Assembly (NCBI GenBank): GCA_038133845.1
Contig: JAYPUA010000011.1
Coordinates: 1 to 64,000, forward strand
DNA length: 64,000 nt
From: JAYPUA01 sp038133845
Lineage (GTDB): Bacteria > SAR324 > NAC60-12
Direction of reading: 5' to 3'
The notes under the pieces were generated by a model, which saw nothing but the letters and a program-made list of their open reading frames with translations, was not told the origin of the DNA and ran no database searches. Position numbers and translations under genes: made by a program. Shown piece after piece: positions 23,844 through 33,100 of this stretch (positions within the stretch are counted from its first letter, which is position 1; the number at the start of each line of letters is the position of its first letter).

Positions 23844-25436
23844 TCAGGCCGTCTGGGGTCCAGCCTGAACGATCTCCTGACTCGAACCTGCCTCAAACTT
23901 GCGGAAGTTCTCCCGGAACATCTCGACCAGCTTGTTGGCCGCCTCGTCATAAGCCTCGGGACTTCGCCAGGTCTGACGGGGCTGGAGCACCTGGTTGGGG
24001 ACGTCTGGACACTCGGTAGGGACGGCAAAGCCGAACCGCGGATCCGGCACCGTGGGCGCGTGCCCCAGCGCGCCACCCAGCACGGCATCAATGATGGACC
24101 GGGTGTGCCTGAGCGACATGCGCTCTCCCACGCCGTGTCCCCCTCCGCTCCAGCCGGTGTTCACCAGCCAGACCTGAGCGCCGTGCTGCTGAATGCGCTC
24201 TGCGAGCAGCTCGGCGTACTTGCTCGGATGCCAGACCATGAAGGCCGCACCGAAGCAGGCGGAGAACGTCGCCTCCGGTTCGGTCACGCCCATCTCGGTT
24301 CCGGCAACCTTGGCGGTGTAGCCGCTGATGAAGTGGTACATCGCCTGCTCTGGAGTGAGCTTGCTGACCGGAGGCAAGACCCCGAAGGCGTCGCAGGTCA
24401 GGAAGATGATGTTGCGCGGGTGCCCTCCGGTGCAGGGGAGCTTCGCGTTCTCGATGAACTCGATCGGGTACGACGCTCGGGTGTTCTCGGTCACGGACTT
24501 GTCCTCGTAATCCACCTCACGCGTCCGCTCGTTGTAGACCACGTTCTCCAGCACCGTCCCAAAGCGGATCGCCCGGTAGATGTCCGGCTCCTTCTCTTCG
24601 CTGAGTCCAATGCACTTGGCGTAGCATCCGCCCTCGATGTTGAAGACCCCGTCGTCTGTCCAGCAGTGTTCGTCGTCACCGATGAGTTCACGCTTGGGAT
24701 CGGCGGAGAGCGTCGTCTTCCCGGTTCCGGAGAGGCCGAAAAACAGGGCCACGTCGCCTTCCTTTCCAGCATTCGCAGAGCTGTGCATGGAGAGGATTCC
24801 GTGCCGGGGCATGATGTAGTTCATGATGGTGAACACGCCCTTCTTCATCTCTCCGGCGTACTCGGTTCCCAGAATGACAAACTCACGCTTCTCAAAGCTC
24901 AGGTCCACGCTGGTCTTCGAGGTCATGTGGGTTGTGCGGCTGTTGGCTGGAAACGCGCCGGCGTTAAAGATCACGTAATCCGGCTCGTCAAAGTGCTCGA
25001 GCTCCTTCTCGGTGGGGCGGATGAGCATGTTGTTCATGAACAGCGCGTGGTAGGGCCGCGTGGTGATGACCCGGATCTTGAGGCGGTACTTCGGGTCCCA
25101 CCCTGCGAAGCCATCCATCACGTAGAGGCGATCTCGGGAGTTGAGGTAATCCACCGCGCGCTCGCGGTTGATCTCAAAGGTCTCCGAGCCCAGGGGGATG
25201 TTGATGTTGCCCCACCAGATGTCCTGCTCGACCTCCGGGGTGCGGACGATGCGCTTGTCCTTGGGACTGCGGCCCGTCTTCACGTGAGACGAGACGATCA
25301 GGGCACCTTGGCTGGAAATTGCCGCGTCGGGTTCGTACTTGAGGGCCTCCTCGTACAAACGGGCTGCGGTGGCATTCCGGACCAAGGTCCTTACCTGGAT
25401 GCCGTACTGCTCCAGGGTGAATGGATTTTTACTCAT
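23844..25436 (-). CDS. pckA: phosphoenolpyruvate carboxykinase (ATP)
   Basis: PckA converts oxaloacetate plus ATP to PEP, the entry to gluconeogenesis. The 530-residue protein has the kinase-1a loop FFGLSGTGKTTLSADPKR, the metal- and oxaloacetate-binding motifs HMTSKTS and SMHSSAN, and WLVNTGWSGG near the C-terminus. These show the ATP-dependent family, not the GTP-type. The ATG at 25436 has a good ribosome site (AGGAGAGAG); the frame is open 22 codons further, but that part is the leader. A perfect 16-base palindrome lies 72-87 bases upstream of the start. It is downstream of the zinc operon on the same strand. Confidence 0.96.
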   Translation of the reverse strand: MSKNPFTLEQYGIQVRTLVRNATAARLYEEALKYEPDAAISSQGALIVSSHVKTGRSPKDKRIVRTPEVEQDIWWGNINIPLGSETFEINRERAVDYLNSRDRLYVMDGFAGWDPKYRLKIRVITTRPYHALFMNNMLIRPTEKELEHFDEPDYVIFNAGAFPANSRTTHMTSKTSVDLSFEKREFVILGTEYAGEMKKGVFTIMNYIMPRHGILSMHSSANAGKEGDVALFFGLSGTGKTTLSADPKRELIGDDEHCWTDDGVFNIEGGCYAKCIGLSEEKEPDIYRAIRFGTVLENVVYNERTREVDYEDKSVTENTRASYPIEFIENAKLPCTGGHPRNIIFLTCDAFGVLPPVSKLTPEQAMYHFISGYTAKVAGTEMGVTEPEATFSACFGAAFMVWHPSKYAELLAERIQQHGAQVWLVNTGWSGGGHGVGERMSLRHTRSIIDAVLGGALGHAPTVPDPRFGFAVPTECPDVPNQVLQPRQTWRSPEAYDEAANKLVEMFRENFRKFEAGSSQEIVQAGPQTA

Positions 25437-25507
25437 TTTCTCTCTCCTAGGGGGGTGGTCTTGAGGACCGGCGGGCGTCACCCGGGGGCAACGTGAACTC
25501 ATACTTC

Positions 25508-25523
25508 TAGCGAAATTTCGCTA
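25508..25523. promoter_or_regulatory. perfect 16-base palindrome upstream of pckA, candidate operator
   Basis: TAGCGAAATTTCGCTA is its own reverse complement and sits in the 121-base gap between the cobW-like stop and pckA. Having no loop and being short, it fits a dimeric transcription-factor site better than a terminator. The regulator is unknown. Confidence 0.5.
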
Positions 25524-25557
25524 AAATTCAAGATTTAGTGGGAAATGGCGGGGAAAT

Positions 25558-26508
25558 TCAGCGCAGACAGTTCTGGAAACCTTCCACCAGCATCTTGCGG
25601 TCCAGCTTTCGTCCGATGAAGACCAGCCGGTTCATGCGGATCTCGTCTGGCTCCCATGGGCGGTCTCGCTTGCCCTCAAGCAGGCTGTAGACGCCCTGGA
25701 AGATGAAGCGGTCGGGCTCTCCGGAGAAGGCGATCACGCCTTTCATGCGGTAGAGCGTCCCGGAGTGCAGCAGCAACACGCTGTTCAGCCAGGAGTTGAA
25801 ACGGTCCACATCCAGCTCGCCGGTGACCTCCAGCCCCACGGAGGTCACCTCATCGGCGTCGTGGTGGTGGTGATGAGCATGGGGAAGCTCCGCTTCCAGT
25901 TCAAAGGCCCGGGCCTCCAGTAGCAGGTCCAACGGGGCCTCTGCCTGGACGCTACGAAAGATGGGGGCGTGGGGGTTGAGTTGTCGGAGCAAGACCTCAA
26001 GTTCGGAGAGCTTCGGCTCGTCTACCAGGTCGCTCTTGTTGAGCACCAACCGGTCGGCAAAGACGATCTGATCCCGAGCCACCCCTTCGGCCTCCAGGTG
26101 CTGCAGGACGTGCCGGGCATCGACCAGCGTTACCACGGCGTCCATGCGGACCTTCTCGCGCATGTTCAGGTCTCCCAAGAAGGTCTGCACGATCGGTCCC
26201 GGACTCGCCAGGCCGGTGCTCTCGACGATGATCGCGTCGAACTGGTCCCGGCGCAAAATCAGCTGATCCACCGTCATCGCCAGGTCGTCACGCAGGGTGC
26301 AGCAGACGCAGCCGTTGCTCAGCTCAAGCAGGTTGTCCTCCACCCCGACCACCAGGTCGCCATCGACCCCAATCTCGCCAAACTCATTCTCAATGACGGC
26401 AATGCGCTGCCCGTGACGTTCCTTGAGGATGCGGTTGAGCAGGGTCGTCTTTCCGGAGCCCAGGAAGCCGGCCAGAACGGTGACAGGGATGCGGGAGTCG
26501 TGAGTCAT
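25558..26508 (-). CDS. CobW/COG0523 family metal-chaperone GTPase
   Basis: COG0523 GTPases insert or deliver metal, often zinc, to target proteins. The 316-residue protein has the P-loop GFLGSGKTT (residues 14-22), the family CxCC motif as C67-C69-C70 (GCVCCTL), NKSD for guanine, a His-rich loop HAHHHHHD (about 228-235) and the C-terminal CobW domain with FIGRKLDR. The ATG at 26508 starts four bases after the znuB stop. Being the last gene of a Zur-controlled zinc-uptake operon, it is probably a zinc chaperone for growth at low zinc; cobalamin synthesis is not supported by the neighbours. Confidence 0.9.
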   Translation of the reverse strand: MTHDSRIPVTVLAGFLGSGKTTLLNRILKERHGQRIAVIENEFGEIGVDGDLVVGVEDNLLELSNGCVCCTLRDDLAMTVDQLILRRDQFDAIIVESTGLASPGPIVQTFLGDLNMREKVRMDAVVTLVDARHVLQHLEAEGVARDQIVFADRLVLNKSDLVDEPKLSELEVLLRQLNPHAPIFRSVQAEAPLDLLLEARAFELEAELPHAHHHHHDADEVTSVGLEVTGELDVDRFNSWLNSVLLLHSGTLYRMKGVIAFSGEPDRFIFQGVYSLLEGKRDRPWEPDEIRMNRLVFIGRKLDRKMLVEGFQNCLR

Positions 26509-26512
26509 TACT

Positions 26513-27304
26513 TCAGGAGGAAGCCGGTTTGAGGAGGCTGAGGAAGAACAGCAGCACCGCAGCGGCCACAATGGTCGGTCCGGAGGGCGTGTCCAGCTCT
26601 ACTGAGGCGCCGAGTCCAAGCGTCACGGCCAAGACCCCCAGGCCGGCAGCCTGCAGGGCCATCTGCTCCGGAGTGCGGCTGAAGTGCCGAGCGGCAGCGG
26701 CCGGGATGATCAGCAGGGAGGTGATCAGCAAAATGCCAACGATCTTCATTGCCAGCGCGATGATGGCTGCGATGAGCAGCATCAGCACCAACTGGTAGCG
26801 CGCCGCCGAGAGGCCCTCCGCCTGAGCCAGCTCTTCGCTGACGGTCACTGCCAAAAGCGGCTGCCAGAGCCTCCAGAGCAGCAGCAACGCCAGCCCTCCG
26901 CCGCCGTAGATCCAGATCAGGTCTTGCTGTGACACGGAGAGGATGTCGCCAAACAGGTAGCCCATCAGGTCGACCCGAAGTCCGCTCATCAGGCTCAGGG
27001 TGAGGATTCCGAGAGACAGCGAGGCGTGGGAGAGCGTTCCCAGCAGCGCGTCTCCGGAGAGACGCTTTTGCCGCAGCAGTCCGGAGAGCAGCAGTGCTAC
27101 GAGCAGTCCGGTGGCAAAGACCCCGATCATCAGGTCCAACCCGAGCAGGAATCCCAGCGCCACCCCAAACAGCGCCGAGTGTGCCATGGTGTCTCCGAAG
27201 TAGGCCATCCGGCGCCAGATCACGAAGCAGCCCAGCGGCCCGGCGACCAGAGCGACCCCTACGCCTGCAACCAGCGCCCGCATCAGGAAATCGTCAAGGA
27301 TCAT
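26513..27304 (-). CDS. znuB: zinc ABC transporter permease (ZnuB)
   Basis: ZnuB forms the inner-membrane channel of the high-affinity zinc importer. The 263-residue protein has about eight hydrophobic helices, including FLMRALVAGVGVALVAGPLG at the N-terminus and DTMAHSALFGVALGFLLG, the segment conserved in the ABC-3 family (FGDTMAHSALFG). Start ATG overlaps the znuC stop by four bases (ATGA), and the stop is followed by the cobW-like gene, so the genes are one transcript. Confidence 0.93.
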   Translation of the reverse strand: MILDDFLMRALVAGVGVALVAGPLGCFVIWRRMAYFGDTMAHSALFGVALGFLLGLDLMIGVFATGLLVALLLSGLLRQKRLSGDALLGTLSHASLSLGILTLSLMSGLRVDLMGYLFGDILSVSQQDLIWIYGGGGLALLLLWRLWQPLLAVTVSEELAQAEGLSAARYQLVLMLLIAAIIALAMKIVGILLITSLLIIPAAAARHFSRTPEQMALQAAGLGVLAVTLGLGASVELDTPSGPTIVAAAVLLFFLSLLKPASS

Positions 27305-28095
27305 GCGGGTTCCCGAGATGGAGCAGGAGGCTCCGGGGAAGAGAGATCTTCTGGAGGAGCCCGGTGTCCGGCGTGGTCGTGGACGTGGTCGTGGTGGTGC
27401 TCATACACGGCCAGCGCCTTCCCGGATTCTGCTCCAAACAGCCGCAGGTATTCCGGGTGCCGGGTGACCTCCCGGGGCTGCCCCTCACAGCAGACATGCC
27501 TGTTCAGGCAGACGACCCGGTCGGTGGAGGCCATCACCACGTGCAGGTCATGCGACACCATCAGCACTCCGCATCCCCGACGTTCCCGGAGTTCGGCAAT
27601 CAGACCATAGAGCTCGGCCTCGCCCATGTAATCCACTCCCTGTACCGGCTCGTCGAGCACCAGCAGTTCCGGATTCTGCAGCAGGGCGCGGGAGAGCATC
27701 ATGCGCTGGAACTCTCCTCCGGAGAGCGTCTGCACGGGCTCGTCCAGCAGGTCGGCGATGCCGGTTTCTTCCAGAGCCTGCCTCACTTCCGGACGAGAGT
27801 GGCGGCTGGTGAGCGTCATCATGCGAAACACCGAGAGCGGCATCACCGGGTCGACCACCAGCTTCTGTGGAAGGTATCCCAGCCGGAGCCTGGGTCGTCG
27901 ATAAAGCCGGCCCCCGGTCGCCGGGAGCAGCCCCAGCAGCAAGCGCAACAGCGTTGTCTTTCCGGCACCGTTGGGGCCGATCACGGTGACGATCTCCTGC
28001 CGGGAGACCTCCAGCGAGACGTGATCCACGAGCAGGTGGCGGCCGAGGCGATACTCAAGCCCTTCGGCTTGAAGCAGCAGGTTCGGTGTAGACAT
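27301..28095 (-). CDS. znuC: zinc ABC transporter ATP-binding protein (ZnuC) with His-rich tail
   Basis: ZnuC is the ATPase of the zinc importer. The 264-residue protein has Walker A GPNGAGKTT, the signature LSGGEFQRM, Walker B LLVLDEPVQGVD and the switch histidine in VSHDLHVV. The C-terminus is unusual, with a His/Asp-rich stretch HHHDHVHDHAGH before a Pro-rich end, likely to bind zinc on the cytoplasmic side and sense or buffer it; this is inference. An ATG at 28095 lies two bases after the zur stop. Confidence 0.95.
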   Translation of the reverse strand: MSTPNLLLQAEGLEYRLGRHLLVDHVSLEVSRQEIVTVIGPNGAGKTTLLRLLLGLLPATGGRLYRRPRLRLGYLPQKLVVDPVMPLSVFRMMTLTSRHSRPEVRQALEETGIADLLDEPVQTLSGGEFQRMMLSRALLQNPELLVLDEPVQGVDYMGEAELYGLIAELRERRGCGVLMVSHDLHVVMASTDRVVCLNRHVCCEGQPREVTRHPEYLRLFGAESGKALAVYEHHHDHVHDHAGHRAPPEDLSSPEPPAPSREPA

Positions 28096-28097
28096 GG

Positions 28098-28580
28098 TCA
28101 CACGCAACTCGAGCAGATCCCGGAGACCTCGACCGTCTGGTGGTCAACCTGGAAGCCGGCCTTGCTCGCATCCTGGGCGATTACCTCCTGAACCCGCTCG
28201 CTCTTCAACTCTGCAACCTTGCGGCACTCGCGGCAGATCAGAAACTGTGTCGCATGCTCCAACCCCGCATGGAAGCAGGCGATGAAGGCGTTCAGGCTGA
28301 CCAAGCGGTGCACCAGCCCCTGCTCGATCAGAAAGTCCAGCGCCCGGTACACCGTGATTGGAGCCTTGCGCCGAGAGGGCAGCTCCAGGCGCTCCAGGAT
28401 GTCGTACGCTCCCAGAGGCACGTGACTGCCGGCGACGATTTTCAGGACGTTGCGGCGCTGCTCCGTCAGCCGTGCGCCTTGATGCGCACAGGCTTGCTCG
28501 GCGTGATCAAGGAGTTGCGTGACGCAGGCCTGGTGGTCGTGAACTTCATCAGGGAATGCGGTTGGGTCGTGGGAAGGCAT
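28098..28580 (-). CDS. zur: zinc uptake regulator Zur (Fur family)
   Basis: Zur binds zinc and then represses zinc-uptake genes. The 160-residue protein has a winged helix in the first 90 residues (LTEQRRNVLKIVAGS, PITVYRALDFLIEQGLVHR) and the two structural CxxC pairs C116-C119 and C156-C159. C102 in ACFHAGLEHA fits the zinc-sensing site of Zur, not of iron-type Fur. It is the first gene of the zur-znuC-znuB-cobW operon, and a perfect Zur box lies 33 bases upstream of the start, so self-regulation is likely. Confidence 0.92.
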   Translation of the reverse strand: MPSHDPTAFPDEVHDHQACVTQLLDHAEQACAHQGARLTEQRRNVLKIVAGSHVPLGAYDILERLELPSRRKAPITVYRALDFLIEQGLVHRLVSLNAFIACFHAGLEHATQFLICRECRKVAELKSERVQEVIAQDASKAGFQVDHQTVEVSGICSSCV

Positions 28581-28612
28581 GATGGATTCAGGTCGTGTTC
28601 TGTCAATCTTGT

Positions 28613-28625
28613 GTTATAGTATAAC
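28613..28625. promoter_or_regulatory. Zur box between zur and znuA
   Basis: GTTATAGTATAAC is a perfect 13-base inverted repeat and equals the core of the known Zur operator (GTTATANTATAAC). It lies 33 bases from the zur start and 46 bases from the znuA start, so one site can control both directions. Confidence 0.9.
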
Positions 28626-28670
28626 GTGAACAGACAATTTCCCAATGGAATCTTGAAGGAAGGAGAGAAC

Positions 28671-29600
28671 TTGCGACGGTGGTGGATGAGCATGGTGTGC
28701 GTGATGTCGCTCGTGTGGGGCGCCATCGCGGAGGAAACTCCCCGGGTGGTCGTTTCGATCAAGCCGCTGCACTCCCTGGTTTCCGGAGTCATGCAGGGCG
28801 TCGGGAAGCCTCACCTGCTGATGAGCGGCCAGGCCTCTCCGCACACCTACGCTTTTCGTCCCAGCGACGTCCGGGCCTTGCAGCAGGCCACGCTGGTGTT
28901 CTGGACCGGAGAGGCCGCAGAACCGACCCTGCCCCGCTTTCTTCAGTCTTTGCCAGACTCGGTTCGAGTAGTCGAAGGGATGCAGGTCCCGGGGCTTCTC
29001 CTGCACCCGACTCGACACCAGATTGACGCCCCCGGAGCATCTTCCACCACAGCGCATGCCCATGAGGATGAGCCCTTCCTCGATCCGCACCTGTGGCTGG
29101 ATCCACACAACGCCCGGCTGCTGGTGCAGGAAATCACGGAGCAGTTGAGTCGGCTCGACCCGGAGCGGGCCACGCGCTATGCAAACAACCGCATCGCGCT
29201 GGATCAACGCCTCACGATCCTGGACGAACAACTCCGCGAGCAACTGCTCTCCGTGAAAGAGAAGCCGTACCTGGTGTTTCATGATGCCTATCAGTACTTT
29301 GAGCAGCGCTACGGCCTGAGTCCCGTGGGCTGGATCACCGCTGGACCAGACCGCCCTCCTGGAGCCGGACACCTGCGCATGATCCGAGAAACTCTACGAC
29401 GGTCCGGGGCACGCTGCGTCTTCTCGGAGCCTCAGTTTCCTCCACGGATTCTGAGTGTGGTGACCGAAGACCTCCCGGTGCGAGTTGGAACGCTCGACCC
29501 GGTTGGCGCCGAATTGGAGGAGGGTCCGGATCTGTATTTTGAGCTGTTGCAGGGCCTTGGAGGCGCTCTGCATGCGTGCTTGAGTGCAGCGGCGCTCTGA
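28671..29600 (+). CDS. znuA: periplasmic zinc-binding protein (ZnuA)
   Basis: ZnuA delivers zinc to the ZnuBC importer. The protein is about 309 residues, with a signal peptide (MRRWWMSMVCVMSLVWGAIA). Metal ligands appear as H50-type residues in VSIKPLHSLVSGVM and in GQASPHTYAFRPSD, then a short His/acidic loop (TTAHAHEDEPF) typical of ZnuA, and HDAYQYFEQRYGL. I choose the TTG at 28671 because GGAAGGAGAG is right before it and it starts the signal peptide; a GTG at 28626 in frame would give an odd N-terminus. Divergent from zur, sharing the Zur box. Confidence 0.92.
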   Translation: MRRWWMSMVCVMSLVWGAIAEETPRVVVSIKPLHSLVSGVMQGVGKPHLLMSGQASPHTYAFRPSDVRALQQATLVFWTGEAAEPTLPRFLQSLPDSVRVVEGMQVPGLLLHPTRHQIDAPGASSTTAHAHEDEPFLDPHLWLDPHNARLLVQEITEQLSRLDPERATRYANNRIALDQRLTILDEQLREQLLSVKEKPYLVFHDAYQYFEQRYGLSPVGWITAGPDRPPGAGHLRMIRETLRRSGARCVFSEPQFPPRILSVVTEDLPVRVGTLDPVGAELEEGPDLYFELLQGLGGALHACLSAAAL

Positions 29601-29686
29601 GATTGAGATGCAGAAAAGCAGTTTGCGGGTCTTCGGAAATTTCGATAAATTGTCTTTTTCTCTATCACTTTTTCTCGGAAGACCTC

Positions 29687-30088
29687 ATGGAACTACTACT
29701 GATTGCGCTGCTGGCTGGAGGCGGGGTGTTTCTCTACATGCACGAGCCGATGCCCGTGGAACTCAAGCCACGCGCCAACGACATTGTTTTGGTCCGCAAG
29801 TTTGACCCCAAGCCCACCAATCTGCTGCAGGACAGCTCGGTCCTCTCCGGAGACTTCAAGGACTTCGAGCCTCGGATTCAGTCGGAAGAGTGCAAGCAGC
29901 GGATGAATGGAGACATTACCGGAGACTGGCTGGACTACAACTTTGCGACCAAGGACAGGGCACTCGACTGGTATGAGCGCACCGCCCGCAACAGCGCCTC
30001 CGGGAATGCTCGTGTGAACCACGTCGTCTACGAATTTTCCGTGGAGACCGAACGCGGCTTCATCTGGTTTGGGTATGAGTGTCCCTGA
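29687..30088 (+). CDS. hypothetical single-span membrane protein, 133 aa
   Basis: The protein starts MELLLIALLAGGGVFLYMHE, one N-terminal helix, followed by a soluble region of about 110 residues with TNLLQDSSVLSGDFKDFEPR and TGDWLDYNFATKDRALDWYE. Only two cysteines (near the middle and at the last CP) are present. I recognise no family. It lies between znuA and icmF on the same strand with no Zur box of its own. Confidence 0.6.
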   Translation: MELLLIALLAGGGVFLYMHEPMPVELKPRANDIVLVRKFDPKPTNLLQDSSVLSGDFKDFEPRIQSEECKQRMNGDITGDWLDYNFATKDRALDWYERTARNSASGNARVNHVVYEFSVETERGFIWFGYECP

Positions 30089-30135
30089 ACCGCTCCTCTG
30101 ACCTTCCCCGCCGCACCGCCGTTTTGGAGACCTGA

Positions 30136-33100
30136 ATGAATCACCCAGCCACTTCTCCTCGCCCCCAACTTCAACATGCGGTGCGCTTCGTCACCGCGAC
30201 CAGCCTGTTCGACGGACACGACGCCTCCATCAACATCATGCGCCGGATCATGCAGTCCATGGGTGCCGAGGTGATTCACCTCGGGCATGACCGTGGCGTG
30301 GAGGAGATCGTGGAGGTGGCCATTCAGGAAGACGCGCAGGGCATCGCGGTCAGCTCCTACCAGGGAGGACACAACGAGTACTTCCGCTACATGGTCGACT
30401 TGCTCCGCGAGAAGGGCGCCGGGCACATCCAGGTTTTTGGCGGCGGCGGCGGCGTGATCATCTCCCGGGAGATCCGGGAACTGATGGATTACGGCGTGGC
30501 CCGCATCTACTCTCCGGAAGACGGGCGCCAGCTTGGCCTCGAGGGGATGATCGCCGACATGGTCACGCGGGCCGATTTCTCGACCCTCCCTGAAGAGTAC
30601 GTGCCGCACGGATCGGTGCTGACACCGGATCGCAAGCTGGAGGTTGCTCGGGGCATTACCTGGATCGAGGAGCACCTGGAAGACACGCAACTCCTGGAAA
30701 GCGCCCTGGGCAGCCTCCCGGAAAATCCGCAGGTCCCAGTTGTCGGGCTGACCGGAACCGGCGGGGCGGGGAAGTCCTGCCTGACCGACGAACTGGTCCG
30801 ACGCCTGACCCAGGAGTTTCCTGAGCTGCAGATTGCGATTGTCTCGGTGGACCCCTCCAAGCGGAAGACTGGTGGGGCGTTGCTTGGGGACCGGCTCCGG
30901 ATGAACGCGGTGCACCACCCCAACGTCTTCATGCGCTCCGTGGCCACCAGACGTTCGCACTTGGCAACCTCCGAGGCCCTGCAGCACATCATCCGGCTGC
31001 TGCATGCAGCAAACTATGGGCTGGTCCTGGTGGAGACTGCCGGCATCGGCCAGAGCGATTCGGAGATCACCGACCTGGTCGACTACAGCATCTACGTGAT
31101 GACCCCGGAATTCGGAGCCGCCACGCAGCTGGAAAAGATCGACATGATTGACTTCGCCGACGCGATCGTGGTCAACAAGTTCGACAAACCCGGTGCCGAA
31201 GATGCGCTCAACGCGGTGCGCAAACAGTACCGCCGGAGCCGGAATCTCTTTGAGGCCGACCCGGAGAGCTTCCCGATCTTCGGCGTAGTTGCCAGTCGCT
31301 TCAACGACCCCGGAACCAACTGGTTCTACAAGCACAGCATAGACCAGCTGATTGCCAAGAAGCCCCTCGCGTGGTCCCGAAACTACGAGGCGGAGCCAGC
31401 GACCTCCGCGGCCACCGAGCTGATCCCTGCAGAGCGCAAGGACTACCTGCGCCGGATCGCCGCCGCGGTCCGCGAGTACAAGGCCGAGGTTCTGCAGCAC
31501 GCTCAGCACGCCAGCGAGCTGCATCAACTGCACGGCACCCTCCGGCAGCTCAAGCTGCTTGAGGCCGAGGGGCCTGAAGCCCTTGAGTTGAGCCACCTCC
31601 CGGACGGAATGCAAGCGTTGGGAGCGCTTTACCTTGAGAAGCAGCAGGCGCTCCCGGAGTCGATGATGCAGCAGCTGCGCGAGTTTGACACGAAGCGACA
31701 GAACTACCTTGGCGAGATGTTCCGCTACCAGGTGCGCGACAAGACGCTGGAGGTGCGCAACCACAAGGAGAGCCTCTCCGGAACCTTGATCCCGAAGGTC
31801 GCGGTGCCTCGCTTCGAGAGCTGGGGAGAGATCGTGCGCTGGCTGGGACTGGAGAACTTTCCGGGAGAGTTTCCCTACACGGCCGGGGTGTTCCCGTTCA
31901 AGCGGGAGAACGAGGATCCGACCCGGATGTTTGCTGGAGAGGGCACCTCCGAGCGCACCAACCGACGCTTCCACTATGTGGCCAAAGGGCAGCCGGCCAC
32001 GCGGCTCAGTACCGCGTTTGACTCGGTGACGCTCTATGGCGCCGATCCGCATCGACGCCCGGACATCTACGGCAAGATCGGAAATGCCGGGGTCTCGGTG
32101 TGCAGCCTGGACGATGCCAAGCGCCTCTACTCCGGGTTTGACCTGGTCACGCCCAACACCTCCGTCTCAATGACCATTAACGGCCCGGCGCCGACGGTGC
32201 TGGCCTTCTTCATGAACGCGGCCATCGACCAGCAGGTGGAGCGGCACCTGCAGGCGTCCGGAACGCTGGAAGCCGCCCGCAAGAGCATCGCTGAGCGCTG
32301 GAGGGCCAAAGGGCTCCCGGCTCCGGAGTACCGCATGGAGTTGCCGGAGGGGCACAACGGGCTGGGGCTGGAGCTGCTGGGGCTCTCCAGTGCGGAGTTG
32401 GTCGATGCCGAGACCTATGGACGCATCCGCGAGAGCGTGCTGCAGCAGGTCCGGGGCACGGTGCAGGCCGACATCCTCAAGGAGGATCAGGCGCAGAACA
32501 CCTGCATCTTCAGCACCAACTTTGCCCTGAGGATGATGGGAGACATCCAGGAGTTCTTCACCCGGAACCAGGTCCGGAACTTCTACTCGGTGAGCATCTC
32601 TGGCTACCACATCGCCGAGGCGGGCGCGAACCCGATCTCCCAGGTCGCCTTCACGCTGGCCAACGGGTTCACCATCATCGAGTACTACCTCGCCCGTGGG
32701 CTCCCTATCGACGGCTTCGCGCAGAACCTGAGCTACTTCTTCAGCAACGGGATGGACCCGGAGTATGCGGTGATCGGGCGGGTGGCCCGGCGGATCTTTG
32801 CGGTGACTCTGCGGAACCTGTATCGGGCCAACGAGCGCTCGCAGAAGCTCAAGTATCACATCCAGACCTCCGGGCGCTCGCTGCACGCGATGGAGATCGA
32901 CTTCAACGACATCCGCACCACCTTGCAGGCGCTGTATGCGATCTACGACAACTGCAACTCGCTGCACACCAACGCCTACGACGAGGCGATCACCACGCCG
33001 ACGCAGGAGAGCGTCCGCCGCGCGTTGGCGATCCAACTGATCATCAACCGGGAGCTTGGCCAGGCCTACAACCAGAACCCGCTCCAGGGCAGCTTTCTGA

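Noticed and set aside
29601..30135. Cobalamin riboswitch before icmF
   Set aside because: The leader is short and largely occupied by the 133-codon gene; no B12-box element seen.
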